Below, one piece after another: positions 4,933 through 5,559 of a DNA stretch of 5,559 bases. Positions within the stretch are counted from its first letter, which is position 1. Every line of letters begins with the position of its first letter. Location of the stretch: assembly GCA_013298325.1 (NCBI GenBank), contig JAAFHJ010000351.1, positions 1-5,559 on the forward strand, written 5' to 3'. The translations under genes were made by a program, and so were the position numbers. The notes under the pieces were generated by a model that was not told the origin of the DNA, ran no database searches, and was given only the letters and a program-made list of their open reading frames with translations. This DNA is from Myxococcales bacterium. GTDB taxonomy: Bacteria > Myxococcota_A > Polyangia > Polyangiales > Polyangiaceae.

Positions 4933-5559
4933 TCAGAAGTGGGCGCCCGGCTCGAAGCCACCGACCGCTGCTGGCGCGGACGCTGCAGGACGATGAACCG
5001 GGATCGGAATCCAGAGGGCGCGAGCCGTCCCGTACTCGCCGTGACGGGAATACCCGGCAAGGCCGAACGCCACATTCCAGAAGTAACCGTCCGGATCTTC
5101 GCCATAGGAAAAGATCGGAAGCACGTGGAATTGCCAGTCAATCCCGCCCTTTACGCGCTTCGCGTGGTATACGGTATTCGCCGCAACTTGTGTCGTCGTC
5201 CCGTCGACCTTGTCGGCGAATCGCCAATAGAGAGGGAAGCCAATCGTCGTTCGCGACTCCGGCGAGTTGAAGTCCCAGAACAGCGGAGTGATGACAGCGT
5301 GCGTGCTCTTTTCGTTCCGCCCCGTGTACACAAGCGGATGAATGTTAAAGCTCCACCCGGTCTTGTCCGTCGAGCCGGTAATCGTCGGAAACGCCCAGTA
5401 GGACTTCTTCTCGCCGTAGTCGTTCTGGCGGAAGAAAAGCGGCGTCCAAAGCGCGTCGTGGCGCGGGCTTGACGAATGGAAAAAGAAGGGGAAGAGGGCC
5501 GTCGACGTGTAGTCGAGGTCGTCGTCTCGGTAGCGAAGAAACAGCGGTACGATGGGGCC
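4933..5559 (-). CDS. Repeat-built, probably outer-membrane beta protein (C-terminal part, cut by window edge)
   Basis: The minus-strand frame is open from the window edge to TGA at 4933-4935, giving the last 208 residues of a longer protein; a GTG at 5329-5331 is internal. I do not recognise a named family. The visible part is built of repeats of roughly 17 residues. Each has a hydrophobic/aromatic segment with a Pro (VPLFLRY, LFPFFFH, TPLFFRQ, HPLVYTG, TPLFWDF, FPLYWRF, LPIFSYG) followed by a charged or Gly/Asn/Asp turn. Proline positions, counted from the first visible residue, are 5, 24, 40, 58, 75, 92, 109 and 148. This reads as a beta meander rich in Trp, Tyr and Phe, as in outer-membrane barrels. 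The protein ends in Phe, as many barrels do, but after a Pro/Ala tail that is not a classic beta-signal. The signal peptide and full length are out of view. It precedes the lipoprotein gene by 57 nt. Barrel topology is inference. Confidence 0.75.
   Translation of the reverse strand, partial: GPIVPLFLRYRDDDLDYTSTALFPFFFHSSSPRHDALWTPLFFRQNDYGEKKSYWAFPTITGSTDKTGWSFNIHPLVYTGRNEKSTHAVITPLFWDFNSPESRTTIGFPLYWRFADKVDGTTTQVAANTVYHAKRVKGGIDWQFHVLPIFSYGEDPDGYFWNVAFGLAGYSRHGEYGTARALWIPIPVHRPAASAPAAVGGFEPGAHF
5097..5553 (-). repeat. Protein-level tandem repeat of about 17 residues
   Basis: Within the partial protein at the right edge, segments of the form (hydrophobic)-P-(L/F/I)-(F/V/Y)-(F/W/L/Y) recur with proline spacings of 19, 16, 18, 17, 17 and 17 residues, then 39. 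The last gap is about two repeats, and NTVYHAK near its middle looks like a copy without proline. Turns between segments are rich in Asp, Asn, Ser, Gly, Lys and Arg. The DNA itself shows no obvious repetition, so the repeats are old or held by structure and not a recent expansion. Confidence 0.65.

Noticed and set aside
4933..5331. A free-standing 132-residue protein starting at the GTG at 5329-5331
   Set aside because: The frame continues upstream without a stop to 5559 and the repeat pattern continues through the GTG in the same phase, so this is an internal codon of a longer gene.
4939..5472. Forward frame of 177 codons antisense to the repeat protein
   Set aside because: The composition is basic and featureless, while the opposite strand shows regular structured repeats open to the window edge.
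1..5559. CRISPR array, tRNA/rRNA, insertion sequence, phage, defence or toxin-antitoxin genes
   Set aside because: I looked for repeat-spacer patterns, tRNA-like cloverleafs, terminal inverted repeats and transposase or nuclease motifs and saw none. The whole window is accounted for by envelope and housekeeping genes.

Overview
The window is GC-rich, tightly packed bacterial chromosome with no sign of mobile DNA. Three lipoproteins, two of them FKBP-type prolyl isomerases with Ala/Pro linkers, sit near the lipoprotein acyltransferase Lnt, and an aromatic-rich beta-repeat protein lies at the right edge. This points to a Gram-negative (diderm) organism. The style (long Ala/Pro tracts, a repeated 'PLF/PLYW' protein, long antisense open frames from high GC at third positions) suggests a myxobacterium or relative (Myxococcota), but no rRNA or other strong taxonomic marker is present, so this is inference.

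Layout. Positions 1-39 may hold the last codons of a rightward gene. A strong hairpin at 52-95 then separates it from a leftward three-gene operon. Read in its own direction (right to left), the operon is FKBP lipoprotein A (2842 to 2324), FKBP lipoprotein B (2327 to 1824, start overlapping the previous stop as ATGA) and lnt (1781 to 120, 42 nt after the previous stop). A divergent intergenic region of about 80 bp (2843-2922) follows. A rightward group I cysteine desulfurase occupies 2923-4050. Only 3 bp after its stop, the stop of a leftward unrecognised lipoprotein (4875 to 4054) is met tail to tail. Upstream of that lipoprotein, in the same direction, is the C-terminal 208 residues of a protein built from repeats of about 17 residues (4933 to beyond 5559).

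How the genes fit together. The left operon has a coherent theme. Lnt adds the third acyl chain to lipoproteins at the inner membrane, and the two genes before it encode lipoproteins that would be its substrates: periplasmic, membrane-tethered folding catalysts. The right-hand pair (repeat protein plus lipoprotein) is also probably envelope-located, and the two may be co-transcribed. A short palindrome lies between them. The cysteine desulfurase stands alone and probably supplies sulfur for Fe-S clusters or tRNA thiolation.

Most of the window is ordinary. The parts worth a second look are the repeat protein at the right edge, the unrecognised lipoprotein beside it, and the FKBP-FKBP-Lnt arrangement.
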